This document shows positions 20,199 through 30,702 of a stretch of 64,000 nt of DNA, in pieces. The DNA lies in NCBI GenBank assembly GCA_907163375.1, contig CAJQUW010000924.1, forward strand, positions 1 to 64,000, read 5' to 3'. A program made the position numbers and the translations under genes. Origin of the DNA: Prostheceraeus crozeri. Taxonomy: Eukaryota; Platyhelminthes; Polycladida; Euryleptidae. Numbering within the stretch: position 1 is the stretch's first letter; every line of letters starts with the position of its first letter. The notes beneath the pieces are model-generated. The model saw only the letters and a program-made list of their open reading frames with translations. It had not been told where the DNA came from and made no database searches.

Positions 20199-20619
20199 TT
20201 ATGTGCAACTATATTTCAACTTTCCAGGACTCATCTGATGTAATGAGTGATTGTTATCGGAGGTAATGTTCTCAAAAGTTTGAATCCTTGTACAACACGA
20301 CGATAATCCATAGGTAGAAAAAATAAGAGCAATTAAAGCTGCTACGTTCGCAAATAATTTTGTGACAACGCTGCCGCATGCGCTCAATCGAGTGAATCCG
20401 AACAGGCCTACAATTCAGGTTCACAAAAATAGCGAGCAATATTCGATTATAGATCTCATACATGAGGAGCAGTTTATTTATGAAAGGCTTCAACTGTCTC
20501 AAAATTGCTGTTTTAGAGTATGCCTTATTAATCATTTTCTCTATATGTTCAAGCTTACCAAGTTTAAGGTTAGTGCTTAAAACTTTGGTCGGACAGCTTT
20601 TTGTCAAGCTCAAGGTCAA
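20199..20619 (-). pseudogene. Decayed membrane-protein exon related to the fragment at 18.9 kb
   Basis: One frame (20272-20619) has LEHIEKMINKAYSKTAIL and a hydrophobic LLLMYEIYNRILLAIFV helix. An overlapping frame (20199-20387) has VVTKLFANVAALIALIF, whose DNA (TTGTCACAAAATTATTT) matches that of the 18.9-kb fragment. The two frames together resemble consecutive helices of one gustatory-receptor-like protein broken by a frameshift. Confidence 0.3.
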
Positions 20620-21002
20620 CTTCTAGGTCCTTCCCGGATCTTAAGGTGAAGCGCATGTCAAATATGTTGAAAGTTATATAATCTTGACAAAATCATTTTC
20701 CTTAACATTGTACACCAATGACGCATTAATGTTAGACTGATACTGTGTAATCATGAGCGACAATGTGACAGATTGAGCCATTCCAATCTTCAAAATGTCA
20801 GTCTGCTTCATTCAGGGTCTGTCATGATTTAATGAAGTCGCACTATGGGTACTATAAATTCACTTATGGGTAATTCATTTCTTATGTCCGAAGTTGTCAG
20901 AAGCAAACATGAGGGTCAATCTATGCTGGTAGATTCTGCAAATTGAGTTGCTTATAACCGCGGCAATGAACTGTTCAGTCGTAGAAGAAAGGAAGCCTCT
21001 TG

Positions 21003-21901
21003 TTAATGCGATGATGATGTAACTTTGAATATTTTCAGTGTTCGAATTCCTATCTCCGGTCTCCGAATGTCATTGTCATACTTCCTGTAGTCATTTACAG
21101 CCTGAACATGTGATCTGAAGACTGTACTCGGAATTACATCAACACTTAAAATCATTGCGATTTTTCGCATCAATAACAAAAGGATTACACACACAATTGA
21201 CCAGACGATGCGATATCATGATGATTTTCGGAAAAAATGTAGTTAAAACTCCCCAATCTGTTTTAGGTCGTCAGTATAATTGAGAGTTAAAATTCAGACT
21301 GATCCTCGGTGTGTAGCGCCTTCGGTGGTCAAACTTGCAGTAAATAACGTTATTTATTGTAACTCTCAATCATATCGATGACTTAAAACTGATTGGGGAG
21401 TTTTTAACTTGTTTAATGTTTGAGGCAATGAAAAACTGTTAACTAAATATGGTGCATCCATGTATTACACAAGAGAGCACCTATGATGACAGGCGATCGT
21501 CGAGTGACAAAACCCTACTCAAAGTGCCTAAGATCAACAAAAAGTTGGATGTACATCAAGCTACGTTGCTCCTCTTGTTTGGAAAAGTCTTCCTCTATCA
21601 TAGCGAGGTAAATTTCACGCAAGTCCTTTCAGACACAATTGAAAGCGCTTCTTTCATCGGAGGTTTATAAGTTACTTACAAATACCAACTAACCATTGAT
21701 CTATTGTACCCTGTTGTGACTATTGATTTTCTGCAGTTTTGTATTGGACTCATAATGATGTCCAAGCTGTGAGCCTATTAGGTATCGCGCATCATAAATT
21801 TCCCGAACAATAGATAGAAGATAAATAAGCGGAACAAGGATCACGAGGATGATCAAAGATGAACAAATTCGTGTTCCTATTTGTTTACTAAATATAGACA
21901 T
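21003..21901 (-). pseudogene. Further hydrophobic fragments, possibly the same receptor family
   Basis: Frame 21701-21901 encodes a strong membrane helix (SSLIILVILVPLIYLLSIV) followed by REIYDARYLIGSQLG. Frame 21003-21194 begins CVILLLLMRKIAMILSV. Both are on the same strand as the chemoreceptor-like pieces. No conserved motif can be shown. The MITE at 21241-21409 lies between them. Confidence 0.22.
21241..21409. mobile_element. 169-bp MITE-like inverted repeat
   Basis: Ends AGTTAAAACTCCCCAATCTG and the complement of AGTTAAAAACTCCCCAATCA, with arms of about 50 bp continuing through TATAATTGAGAGTTA / GTAACTCTCAATCATA. No coding content and no clear target duplication. Confidence 0.7.
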
Positions 21902-21909
21902 TCACAAGA

Positions 21910-22858
21910 TTACTCATCATCAAAATGAACATTGATAGCTGCCGTAAAACCATGATCCATGAATAAAACTATTTGGCATACAATGCAGAGATGCATAAGA
22001 AATAACCACTAAAATTGCTGGCTAGAATTCTAGAAGCAAAAAAATATATTCGGGAAAATATCTGACCAATTGTTAGAGTCCAACCGGCAAATGTACTAGC
22101 TCAGATGACAAAGGGCTGGGAGGATTGATGAAGGTTCCACTTCTGCACGGTCGGAGATTCATATCTGTCCGCCTGAGGAGGCACCACCACTCTCACGAAA
22201 GGTTACTCACTCTAACTAGATGAAAGTTCCCACAACTGGCTAGCATTACCTCGTGCCCTGGGTGAGGAAAGATGAAGAACTAAATGATCAACAGTAATTA
22301 GTGATGCTCTCCATTTAGTAATCACTGCATATTTTGTTAATTGAAATATGACTAACCAAGTTTTATAGCCGCTGTGAGTGAGGCAATTGCAACATAGGTT
22401 TGTTCTTGATTTCTGTTCACACGATCAGAACCAGAGTTGTTGGCTTTTAAATGATCTTAAGCATCACCATTCGTCATCGAGGCTTCAACGGCACTGACTT
22501 TGTCAGATTTTGCAGTTGTGATATCTTAATTCCGAATGTGTCTTTCCTGTCGGATTCCAATGTCTCTCTCTGTGCTCACTCAAGGTGCGAGGGCTAGCAT
22601 GAATGCCATTTAATTTACTAAGAACATGCCGGACTTCCGTTTTCGTCTACGGCTGACAAGAAACATTGAGCTCAAACTGTTTCAGTTTCAGTCCGAACAT
22701 TTCACTCGTTCAACCATCTCGATTGATATTTGAAGAGCTCTGACGGCTTGTCTTAATACATAAATGCACAGAGATTCGGTTGAAGCATCAGGATAAAATT
22801 GATTTTTGCTAGATTCATAAAACGGAATGATAAAATATGCAATTTAATGATGACTTAC
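21910..22858. other. No gene recognised; probable intron of the acyltransferase gene
   Basis: No further acyltransferase motif (NHQS/T-x4-D, EGTR) could be found on the minus strand here, so the next exon must be farther away or outside the window. Confidence 0.4.
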
Positions 22859-23050
22859 TTTCGTGCCGGAATAGTGCTCGTAGAAGAAAAGAACGCAGCG
22901 CTGATAAATAGAGTAAAACTTCTCATCGATGAACCAAAATAAGGTGGAGCAAATATAGCGGCAAGTTAGGCGTAGAGGAATCCAAAGAATGAAGAACATT
23001 GGCGCGAAGCTGAACAAAACAAGACCAGGTATAAGAGCCTTCATTGACAT
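22859..23050 (-). CDS. AGPAT5: First coding exon of an AGPAT5-like acyltransferase
   Basis: The family acylates lysophosphatidic acid and related lysophospholipids at ER or mitochondrial membranes. The exon (64 codons, ATG at its first base) encodes a membrane helix (LIPGLVLFSFAPMFFILW) followed by an amphipathic region ending DEKFYSIYQRCVLFFYEHYSGTK. This matches the N-terminus of AGPAT5-type enzymes, where a helix precedes D-x-x-x-Y-x-x-Y-Q-x-x-V-L-F-F-x-E-x-Y-x-G. Both splice sites are good: acceptor TTATTATTTTCAG directly before ATG (23051-23052), implying an upstream noncoding exon, and donor GTAAGT at 22853-22858. The catalytic NHxxxxD and EGTR blocks belong to later exons not seen here. 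Symbol given by motif only. Confidence 0.65.
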
Positions 23051-23496
23051 CTGAAAATAATAAAGAACAACTTGCTTGCTTGAACTGTGGCAGGCATCAA
23101 GTGGAGGAGATGCTTGAAATTTATCTGCTAACGGTTCTCGAAATACAAAAATGCTGCTCTCGTGCATGCTAACATACATCATCCTGCATACGAATGCACC
23201 GATATATCGGCCAATATAAAGAAATACCAATTTTTATGATTTTGAAAATGATAGCAGCCATTTCATTTTTATTATGTACATACATAGTATACTATATATG
23301 CATAGTGATAACCTAAAATATGAATGAATATAAAATCAAATAGATGCAACATTGAATATGCAACTGTACATGTACAGTGCACAGCGTAATCCAGATTAAA
23401 CATGAATTTGATTTTTAATTGCCATCGGTCGGGATTCAATCATTTTGAAAGAAGCAAAAATAAGCAATTTTCTGCGACCGTGTTGTAATTTTATTC

Positions 23497-23527
23497 CCAA
23501 TATTTCGGCTTAGCTTTTATCAAGGGA
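23497..23527 (-). ncRNA. Degenerate hammerhead-ribozyme-like motif, minus Penelope copy
   Basis: Downstream of the ORF the minus strand reads TTGATAA-AGCTAAGCC-GAAATATTGG. This has the layout CUGAUGA / stem II / GAAA of the hammerhead core that Penelope-like elements are known to carry. Core positions 3 and 8 are U and A instead of C and G, a change that keeps that pair complementary. The equivalent stretch in the plus copy is 30604-30635, where GAAA is altered to CAAA. Confidence 0.35.
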
Positions 23528-24765
23528 TGCAGAAAAGGAAATTATACTGAATGTCATTAGAAAAATTTAAACTAACCTATCTATGAAATACAAATTGGGA
23601 CATGCTAAGACAGAGTTTTAGCAAAAATATCATGGATTACGAAAGGATAAAAATATCTATAAAGGGAAGAAAGCTAAAAGTTAGACAGAATTAATACGAT
23701 TGAGCAGCATTTCCGTTGGCCTTGCTTTTATCTCCTTCTTTTCGACCCTTCTTCTTTGAGCCATGCACTGCAAGTTTCGATGTAATAATGACCATGTGAT
23801 GGACTTGTGTGTGATTGGGGAGTTGTGTGTGATGAGATGTTTATAAACTTCAGATTCAGGGCCTTTTAGATGTTCATTAATTCTTGATCTCATTGTTCTC
23901 GAGGTTTCCCCAACATATAGTTTGTCGCATTCGTTGTTGTTACATTGTATTAGGTATACACAGTCTTTGGTGTTGCATTCTCCATTAGTTATTCCATTCT
24001 CGCATACATCACATTGTTCATAATAACACTTGTTTTGGTTCTTCTTAAGCAGACGCTTCAATGGAGGGTTGGTGAATACTGGCCGCACATGATCAGAGAG
24101 ATGTGTTCTTCTGACAAGTTCGTTAATCTTGCGTTTGAATTTGCTGTTTATGAAAGGCAAGACTATGTTTCGCGGTTGTTGTTCATCTTTATTAGATTTA
24201 TTTCTCTGATGTTTATTATTCAGACAAAATGTCAACGAATCGTTAATCATTCGCAATGGGTATCCATTATTCACAAACTTTTGTTTTATAGCCGTTAATT
24301 CAATTGATTGTTCTTGTTTGTTTGATGAGTTACGGATTGCCCTTCTGAATTCGTTGGTGATCACAGTCCTTTTCAACGACATTGGTACATGTGAAGACCA
24401 AGGTAAAATGTGTCCTGAATGACATATCTTGGAAAATAAAGAAGTCGAAAACGTTTTATCTACTGGACAAAAGTTGATAGTCAAGTCTAAAAATGGTAAG
24501 CAGTTATTATTGGGTAATTCTAATGTAAACTGGATAAAAGGATTCAAAGAGTTAGCAATATGAAGAATTTCATCTGGTGAGATATTCTGATAGATAAGAA
24601 AAATGTCATCTATATATCTCTGATACAAAATGAGCCTGTCATTTAACTGATTGCACAAATCTTGTTCTAAATTGACCATATAAATGATGGCCAAAGGTGG
24701 TGAAGCATTGTTTCCCATTGCTAAGCCTGATGTTTGGTGAAAAGATTTTCCTTCATTGATAATAA

Positions 24766-27700
24766 CAGGGTGTCCGCGGCTTTCCTGAAGTGTTTTTCCA
24801 GGTTTTTTCCAGGTTTTCCAGGATCTATCAAATGAGACAGATTAGTTTGATTTTCGAAATACGCATAGACGACAACAGGAAGATACATGGGAAGTCCTAT
24901 ATATTCCAATAAACAACACAAAACGATTGTTCTTATAATATCATTTCTTAAAATATAACAAACTATTTCTATAATATAACAACCTCATAATATATTAATA
25001 CCAACTTTGATAAGAATGCAAAAAAGAAAAATAGAAATGCGAATAGCAAAAGGACATGGAAAATGTTTCTGACTAGCGGATTGTGTCATATGTCATTCGA
25101 AGATAGTAAAAAAACAAAAACTGCACGGTAGTGGTCAATTTGCCAATGAAGTCAACACTAAGGAGGAAATGTTGGCAGGAGGAAAATGATGAGGTGTTTA
25201 TATTACTGTAAATTCTTGATCTCATCATTGACTGATATGATGTTGTCCTGTACTTCCTGTACTTCTTTTCTCTTCCCGTGCCGCTTCTCTGATTGCATTC
25301 GATTTTGCGAGGAAGAGGAATTCACGCTTTGTCTCAGCCTCAAGGGCCAGATCATTGGCTTCTTTCTCCAGCATCGTTGCCTCATTCTCTAATCGTATTT
25401 TCTTTTTAAAAAGTTCATCTTTTTCTGCCTGAAATTAAAAGATCTTTCGTTAGAAATAAATTCGATTGGAGGGGCTTGTGAATCCTCAATAGCCAAGGCG
25501 ACACCAACGCCAAAATCGATGTCATCCAATTCTCGGAAATTGTTTTCATTTGTTACATCAGAAACAGAGATATCTTTCAAATCAACAGATTCAATAAAAG
25601 AAAGCTTAAGTATCTGCCCATGACCGAGACAAGCATTTCGGAGAAATCGTTTGTCAAAAACAAGGCAATAATGGCGCATCACCCTGAAATTTTGTCAAGA
25701 AGGGGTTCAATTGAGTCGCAATTGACAACCCGAATTTCAGCTCAGCCATTTTCAAGGAGGAATTTCCAACCGCTTTTTCAACTGTTTTGAAGTAGTGAGA
25801 CGACGGTTTCTTAAGATTTTCAGATCTCTGAAGATATTCCACATACTTCTTTACTTTTTGGAAGTAATTCAATTGCCCGCTTGATGACAGCGATATTTTC
25901 AACCCATCTGTGGGTACAGTATTTCAATGGAAAGCGATTTTCGCCTGTAATACTAAAAAAATCTTCGCGTCTGGCAGGTGTGTCGTGAAATAGTTGCCAC
26001 AAAGAAGACAAAAACGAATCCATGTGAAAAGTGGTTGCTACTACAGAATGCTTAAAAGCATTGTGAACTGAATGAAGAATGCAGGTACCTACATCTACAA
26101 TGTGGATGTCATCTTCAACAAAGTCAGAAACCAATTCTCGATGAAATTTTTGATTGACGTTTGGTCCGTCCATGGAAATTTGTAGTAGCTTTTTTTGTCC
26201 AAGCATACCATCATTTCATCAAACTTTCGTCTGATGTCATCTGCTGTGCAATGTCCAAGAGAATATGATGTAAAATATCGCGTGGTCACTCGATTTGCAT
26301 CATGATCAAAAAATCTAACGTGGAAATCAATTTGGCCTTCTTGTGTCACTTTGTTAAGTGATTCGTCGAAACAAATAACATAACAGTTCGGAGATTTCAA
26401 AGATTACATCAATTGTCCTTGAAAATAAGGAGCTAATCCATACACTATAGAATAGCTGACTTTATCTCTACCAAGAGACATCTGATGAGCGACGAATGAC
26501 TTTTGAACATGTGACTGAAAATTTTCACGATTTTGTCAGAGGAGCGAAAACTACTTTTAGACATGATCATGTTCAAAATCCAAATTATTTCTGCTTCAGA
26601 GACTTCTTTATCAATTACAAAGTCGGAAACATCGTGACATTGTACATTAGGATCAGTTGCATATTTATCAGAACTTTGTTCACCTTTCGAACCTGATCCT
26701 AAAGAACTCGTCTGCTTTATAATCTTGCACAAATCTAAATGCTTCTTTCCGCCAGCATGGCTTCTTACGGCTTGAAAACCCATATCCGAGACATCAAAGT
26801 CTTTCTGACAAACTTTACAAAATGAATTGAACGGAGTTTTACCGCGCTGGAGCCATTCTGAGCACTCAGACCGGTGGCACCAGAGTGGGTTGAAGGAAGT
26901 CTTGGATTGTCCTTCGGAATTAATCTTTCTGAAAGAAAGGATGGTCTGATTATGTACAATTAAGGAAAAACATATTAAAAATGATTAAATAATCCGAAAA
27001 TCAATTTTCTCTTCTTCTTGGATGCATAGTTGTAATCAGTGAAATATATTAGGTTCAAGTGTAGTCCTAGCATATTTCTTCCCTAAGACTTTTATTTGTG
27101 GCACTCTCCAACAAAACTAGCTCATCAGGAGTCATTAGGTTTAGTAGGTGATACCAATCTTAGCTTTAATCATACGCGTTGCGTTGGATGTAAGAAGACT
27201 ATGTTCGGCTTTTTTTAAGCGTAGGGAAAGTTTACAATTGACAGTATCCATTATCATGAAACTATCATAATCACATTGGCAAATACAAGTCAAACGATGG
27301 TCTAGCTAGAATACTTAATGCAAACAATTAAGCTCTGAACGTAATTCAAACAATTCAATTGTTAAAAATACAGGATAGTGTTTTTTGTCTGTGATCATAT
27401 TCATAACTGAATTATAATAGATTTATGAATGCAGAAGGGATTTAGCTAGTGTACATAATCACAGATATGGAGTAAACACTGATATTTAACATAATAATAC
27501 ACATGCAAACATACAATTTAATTAAAGATAATGCGGCATGAAGACTCACTCTTTCAGTACATTGTTATCAAATAAAAACAAATTGTGATAATTGAATACT
27601 TTATTGAAGATACGTCAGGATATAACAAAGTATTAAAAAGATTTCACTCTATAAAATTTATAAAGATAAAATCACTCATATAAACTCACATCATTAAAAT

Positions 27701-27867
27701 GTTGAGTGCATTAGCAGCTAGTGGAATTTCACTAGGTAACTTAACTTCACGTTATCCAGGATCAATCAATTTCCAGGTTTTTCCAGGTTCCTTTAATTTC
27801 CAGGTTTTTTCCATGATCATTCATATTCCAGGTTTTTTCCAGGTTTTCCAGGAGCGCGGACACCCTG
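24766..27867. mobile_element. hAT-like transposon inserted in the Penelope RT gene
   Basis: Ends CAGGGTGTCCGCG and the complement CGCGGACACCCTG (13-bp inverted repeats), with a 6-bp duplication TAATAA (24760-24765, 27868-27873). The uninterrupted target is visible in the plus Penelope copy at about 29363-29376. Both ends carry clusters of TTTTCCAGG/CCAGGTTTT subterminal repeats (24790-24822 and 27760-27852), likely transposase binding sites. 3102 bp, with a decayed transposase on the minus strand. Confidence 0.92.
25200..26960 (-). pseudogene. hAT-like transposase, multiple frameshifts
   Basis: Pieces in consecutive minus-strand frames form one protein. The first is a BED/U1-type finger (FCKVCQKDFDVSDMGFQAVRSH followed by GGKKHLDLC). 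Next comes a segment ending CYVICFDESLNKVTQEGQ, which fits the first catalytic Asp block; then LHSVHNAFKH and KYCTHRWVEN blocks of the RNase-H-like core. Last is a Lys/Glu-rich coiled-coil tail (LENEATMLEKEANDLALEAE). Frame changes occur near 26445, 26200, 25870 and 25670, plus an in-frame stop near 26403. A possible acceptor (TTTTAATTTCAG) precedes the tail near 25430, so part of the structure may be exons. Inactive as it stands. Confidence 0.75.
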
Positions 27868-28775
27868 TAATAATATCTGAAGAAAGACATAAGCGTAAAA
27901 GACGTATCATATCACTCTTTGTCATATCGGGAACACATGTATCTGTCTTGTACATTTCAAAATATTCGGAGACGATAGAAATAACACCTTTGACGTTGCT
28001 TGAGTCTTCAATCGGTATGGAGCCATATAGGTTGATCACATCCAAAGACATGAAGTTAATGTCATTTGGGATACTTTGCGAAAGAAGTCTATCCTTAAAA
28101 GAAATTGTTGATGCCACATGAGCTGGAATATGGTTTAAGAGCGGGTTGAGAATCTCTGCTAACCATTTAGCTAATGCCGTTAATGGAGTATCCACTGCAG
28201 CCACTATTGGTCTCCCTCGTATTAGTCCTGGTTTGTGATCCTTTGGAAGGCAATACAGATTGCTTGGAAGAGGTTCACTACATTTGAGATTCAACAACTT
28301 CTTTCTTGTGCTTGAATTATGATAATGGTTACTTATCGTTGCAATTTCCTTATTGAACTTCATTTGCGCTGATTGCGGTTGAATCAATCTACAAGGTTTG
28401 TAGTCTTTGGTAACGTTTCGGGTCATTTCACTGTAGTCTTCAGTATTCAAAGCAACGAGTTTCTTTGTTTTGTCACTTGGCTTGATGACAACATCCTTTT
28501 CATTGATGGATTTTTATAATTCTTTGTTCCTTCTTCCATGCTTTTGGCATATCAAAATTTTTCATTTCAGCGATTAAACGTTTCATCCCTCCTTCGAATT
28601 CTTTTATTTCATTTTCACAGCCCGAAATTGTTGCATGTAAACGACTGCATGTCATTTCAATATCCGCTTCTAAGCATGTCTTTTGTGATGCCGAAATAGG
28701 TCTGCATGGTGGCACATAAGATGGTCCTTTGTTCAACAGCTTCAGTTCTTCTTCTCTGAAGTTTTCTTCTTCTCT

Positions 28776-30450
28776 GAAACTCGTTGCTTTGAATACTGAA
28801 GACTACAGTGAAATGACCCGAAACGTTACCAAAGACTACAAACCTTGTAGATTGATTCAACCGCAATCAGCGCAAATGAAGTTCAATAAGGAAATTGCAA
28901 CGATAAGTAACCATTATCATAATTCAAGCACAAGAAAGAAGTTGTTGAATCTCAAATGTAGTGAACCTCTTCCAAGCAATCTGTATTGCCTTCCAAAGGA
29001 TCACAAACCAGGACTAATACGAGGGAGACCAATAGTGGCTGCAGTGGATACTCCATCAACGGCATTAGCTAAATGGTTAGCAGAGATTCTCAACCCGCTC
29101 TTAAACCATATTCCAGCTCATGTGGCATCAACAATTTCTTTTAAGGATAGACTTCTTTCGCAAAGTATCCCAAATGACATTAACTTCATGTCTTTGGATG
29201 TGATCAACCTATATGGCTCCATACCGATTGAAGACTCAAGCAACGTCAAAGGTGTTATTTCTATCGTCTCCGAATATTTTGAAATGTACAAGACAGATAC
29301 ATGTGTTCCCGATATGACAAAGAGTGATATGATACGTCTTTTACGCTTATGTCTTTCTTCAGATATTATTATCAATGAAGGAAAATCTTTTCACCAAACA
29401 TCAGGCTTAGCAATGGAAAACAATGCTTCACCACCTTTGGCCATCATTTATATGGTCAATTTAGAACAAGATTTGTGCAATCAGTTAAATGACAGGCTCA
29501 TTTTGTATCAGAGATATATAGATGACATTTTTCTTATCTATCAGAATATCTCACCAGATGAAATTCTTCATATTGCTAACTCTTTGAATCCTTTTATCCA
29601 GTTTACATTAGAATTACCCAATAATAACTGCTTACCATTTTTAGACTTGACTATCAACGTTTGTCCAGTAGATAAAACGTTTTCGACTTCTTTATTTTCC
29701 AAGATATGTCATTCAGGACACATTTTACCTTGGTCTTCACATGTACCAATGTCGTTGAAAAGGACTGTGATCACCAACGAATTCAGAAGGGCAATCCGTA
29801 ACTCATCAAACAAACAAGAACAATCAATTGAATTAACGGCTATAAAACAAAAGTTTGTGAATAATGGATACCCATTGCGAATGATTAACGATTCGTTGAC
29901 ATTTTGTCTGAATAATAAACATCAGAGAAATAAATCTAATAAAGATGAACAACAACCGCGAAACATAGTCTTGCCTTTCATAAACAGCAAATTCAAACGC
30001 AAGATTAACGAACTTGTCAGAAGAACACATCTCTCTGATCATGTGCGGCCAGTATTCACCAACCCTCCATTGAAGCGTCTGCTTAAGAAGAACCAAAACA
30101 AGTGTTATTATGAACAATGTGATGTATGCGAGAATGGAATAACTAATGGAGAATGCAACACCAAAGACTGTGTATACCTAATACAATGTAACAACAACGA
30201 ATGCGACAAACTATATGTTGGGGAAACCTCGAGAACAATGAGATCAAGAATTAATGAACATCTAAAAGGCCCTGAATCTGAAGTTTATAAACATCTCATC
30301 ACACACAACTCCCCAATCACACACAAGTCCATCACATGGTCATTATTACATCGAAACTTGCAGTGCATGGCTCAAAGAAGAAGGGTCGAAAAGAAGGAGA
30401 TAAAAGCAAGGCCAACGGAAATGCTGCTCAATCGTATTAATTCTGTCTAA
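28776..30450 (+). CDS. Penelope-like RT/GIY-YIG ORF, plus copy, 5'-truncated
   Basis: An open frame from the junction (about KLVALNTEDY) through the RT and GIY-YIG domains to the stop, about 557 codons of true element sequence. The preceding codons from 28729 belong to the inverted partner. The catalytic Asp residues (SLDVINLYG, YIDD) and YVGET are intact. A notable change: the RT motif reads GLAMENNASPP, glutamate replacing the glycine kept in the minus copy, which probably harms polymerase activity. The copy lacks its own start and N-terminal linker, so it is unlikely to be translated as a whole unless a chimeric start is used. Confidence 0.85.
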
Positions 30451-30702
30451 CTTTTAGCTTTCTTCCCTTTATAGATATTTTTATCCTTTTGTAATCCATG
30501 ATATTTTTGCTAAAACTCTGTCTTAGCATGTCCCAATTTGTATTTCATAGATAGGTTAGTTTAAATTTTTCTAATGACATTCAGTATAATTTCCTTTTCT
30601 GCATCCCTTGATAAAGGCTAAGCCCAAATATTGGGAACAAAATTACAACACGGTCGCAGAAAATTGCTTATTTTTGCTTCTTTCAAAACAGATTAAACAT
30701 GA

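Larger units (their letters stand above)
23681..28775 (-). pseudogene. Penelope-like RT/GIY-YIG gene, minus copy, split by hAT
   Basis: The encoded protein, in order, has a linker with LLNKGPSYVPPCRPISASQ, then (after a frameshift near 28500) a segment beginning at DVVIKPSDK. Next comes the RT domain: GLIRGRPIVAA, FMSLDVINLYGSIP (catalytic Asp), GLAMGNNASPP, YQRYIDDIFLIY (catalytic DD) and FLDLTIN. Then a CysX4-5Cys patch (CYYEQCDVCENG) and the GIY-YIG endonuclease (CVYLIQC...LYVGETSRTMRSRINEH). A hAT transposon (24766-27867) interrupts the RT domain; its 6-bp duplication TAATAA marks the site. The sequence either side is otherwise intact and matches the plus copy. The ORF stop is at 23681. 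Confidence 0.88.
23406..30688. mobile_element. Head-to-head pair of Penelope-like retroelements inserted as one unit
   Basis: The minus-strand copy (23406-28775) and the plus-strand copy (28776-30688) share nearly identical arms (23453-28463 without the later hAT insert, and 28776-30688). The centre (28464-28775) is present only once and codes for the N-terminal part of the minus copy. The whole is enclosed by an exact 14-bp duplication CAGATTAAACATGA (23392-23405 and 30689-30702). Penelope-like elements are known for partly inverted, 5'-truncated dimers. The left end has 47 bases (23406-23452) that are missing from the right arm. Confidence 0.9.

Noticed and set aside
29118..29375. Minus-strand 85-codon frame identical to part of the frame at 27.8-28.1 kb
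   Set aside because: Antisense shadow of the Penelope reverse transcriptase, repeated because the arms are inverted copies.
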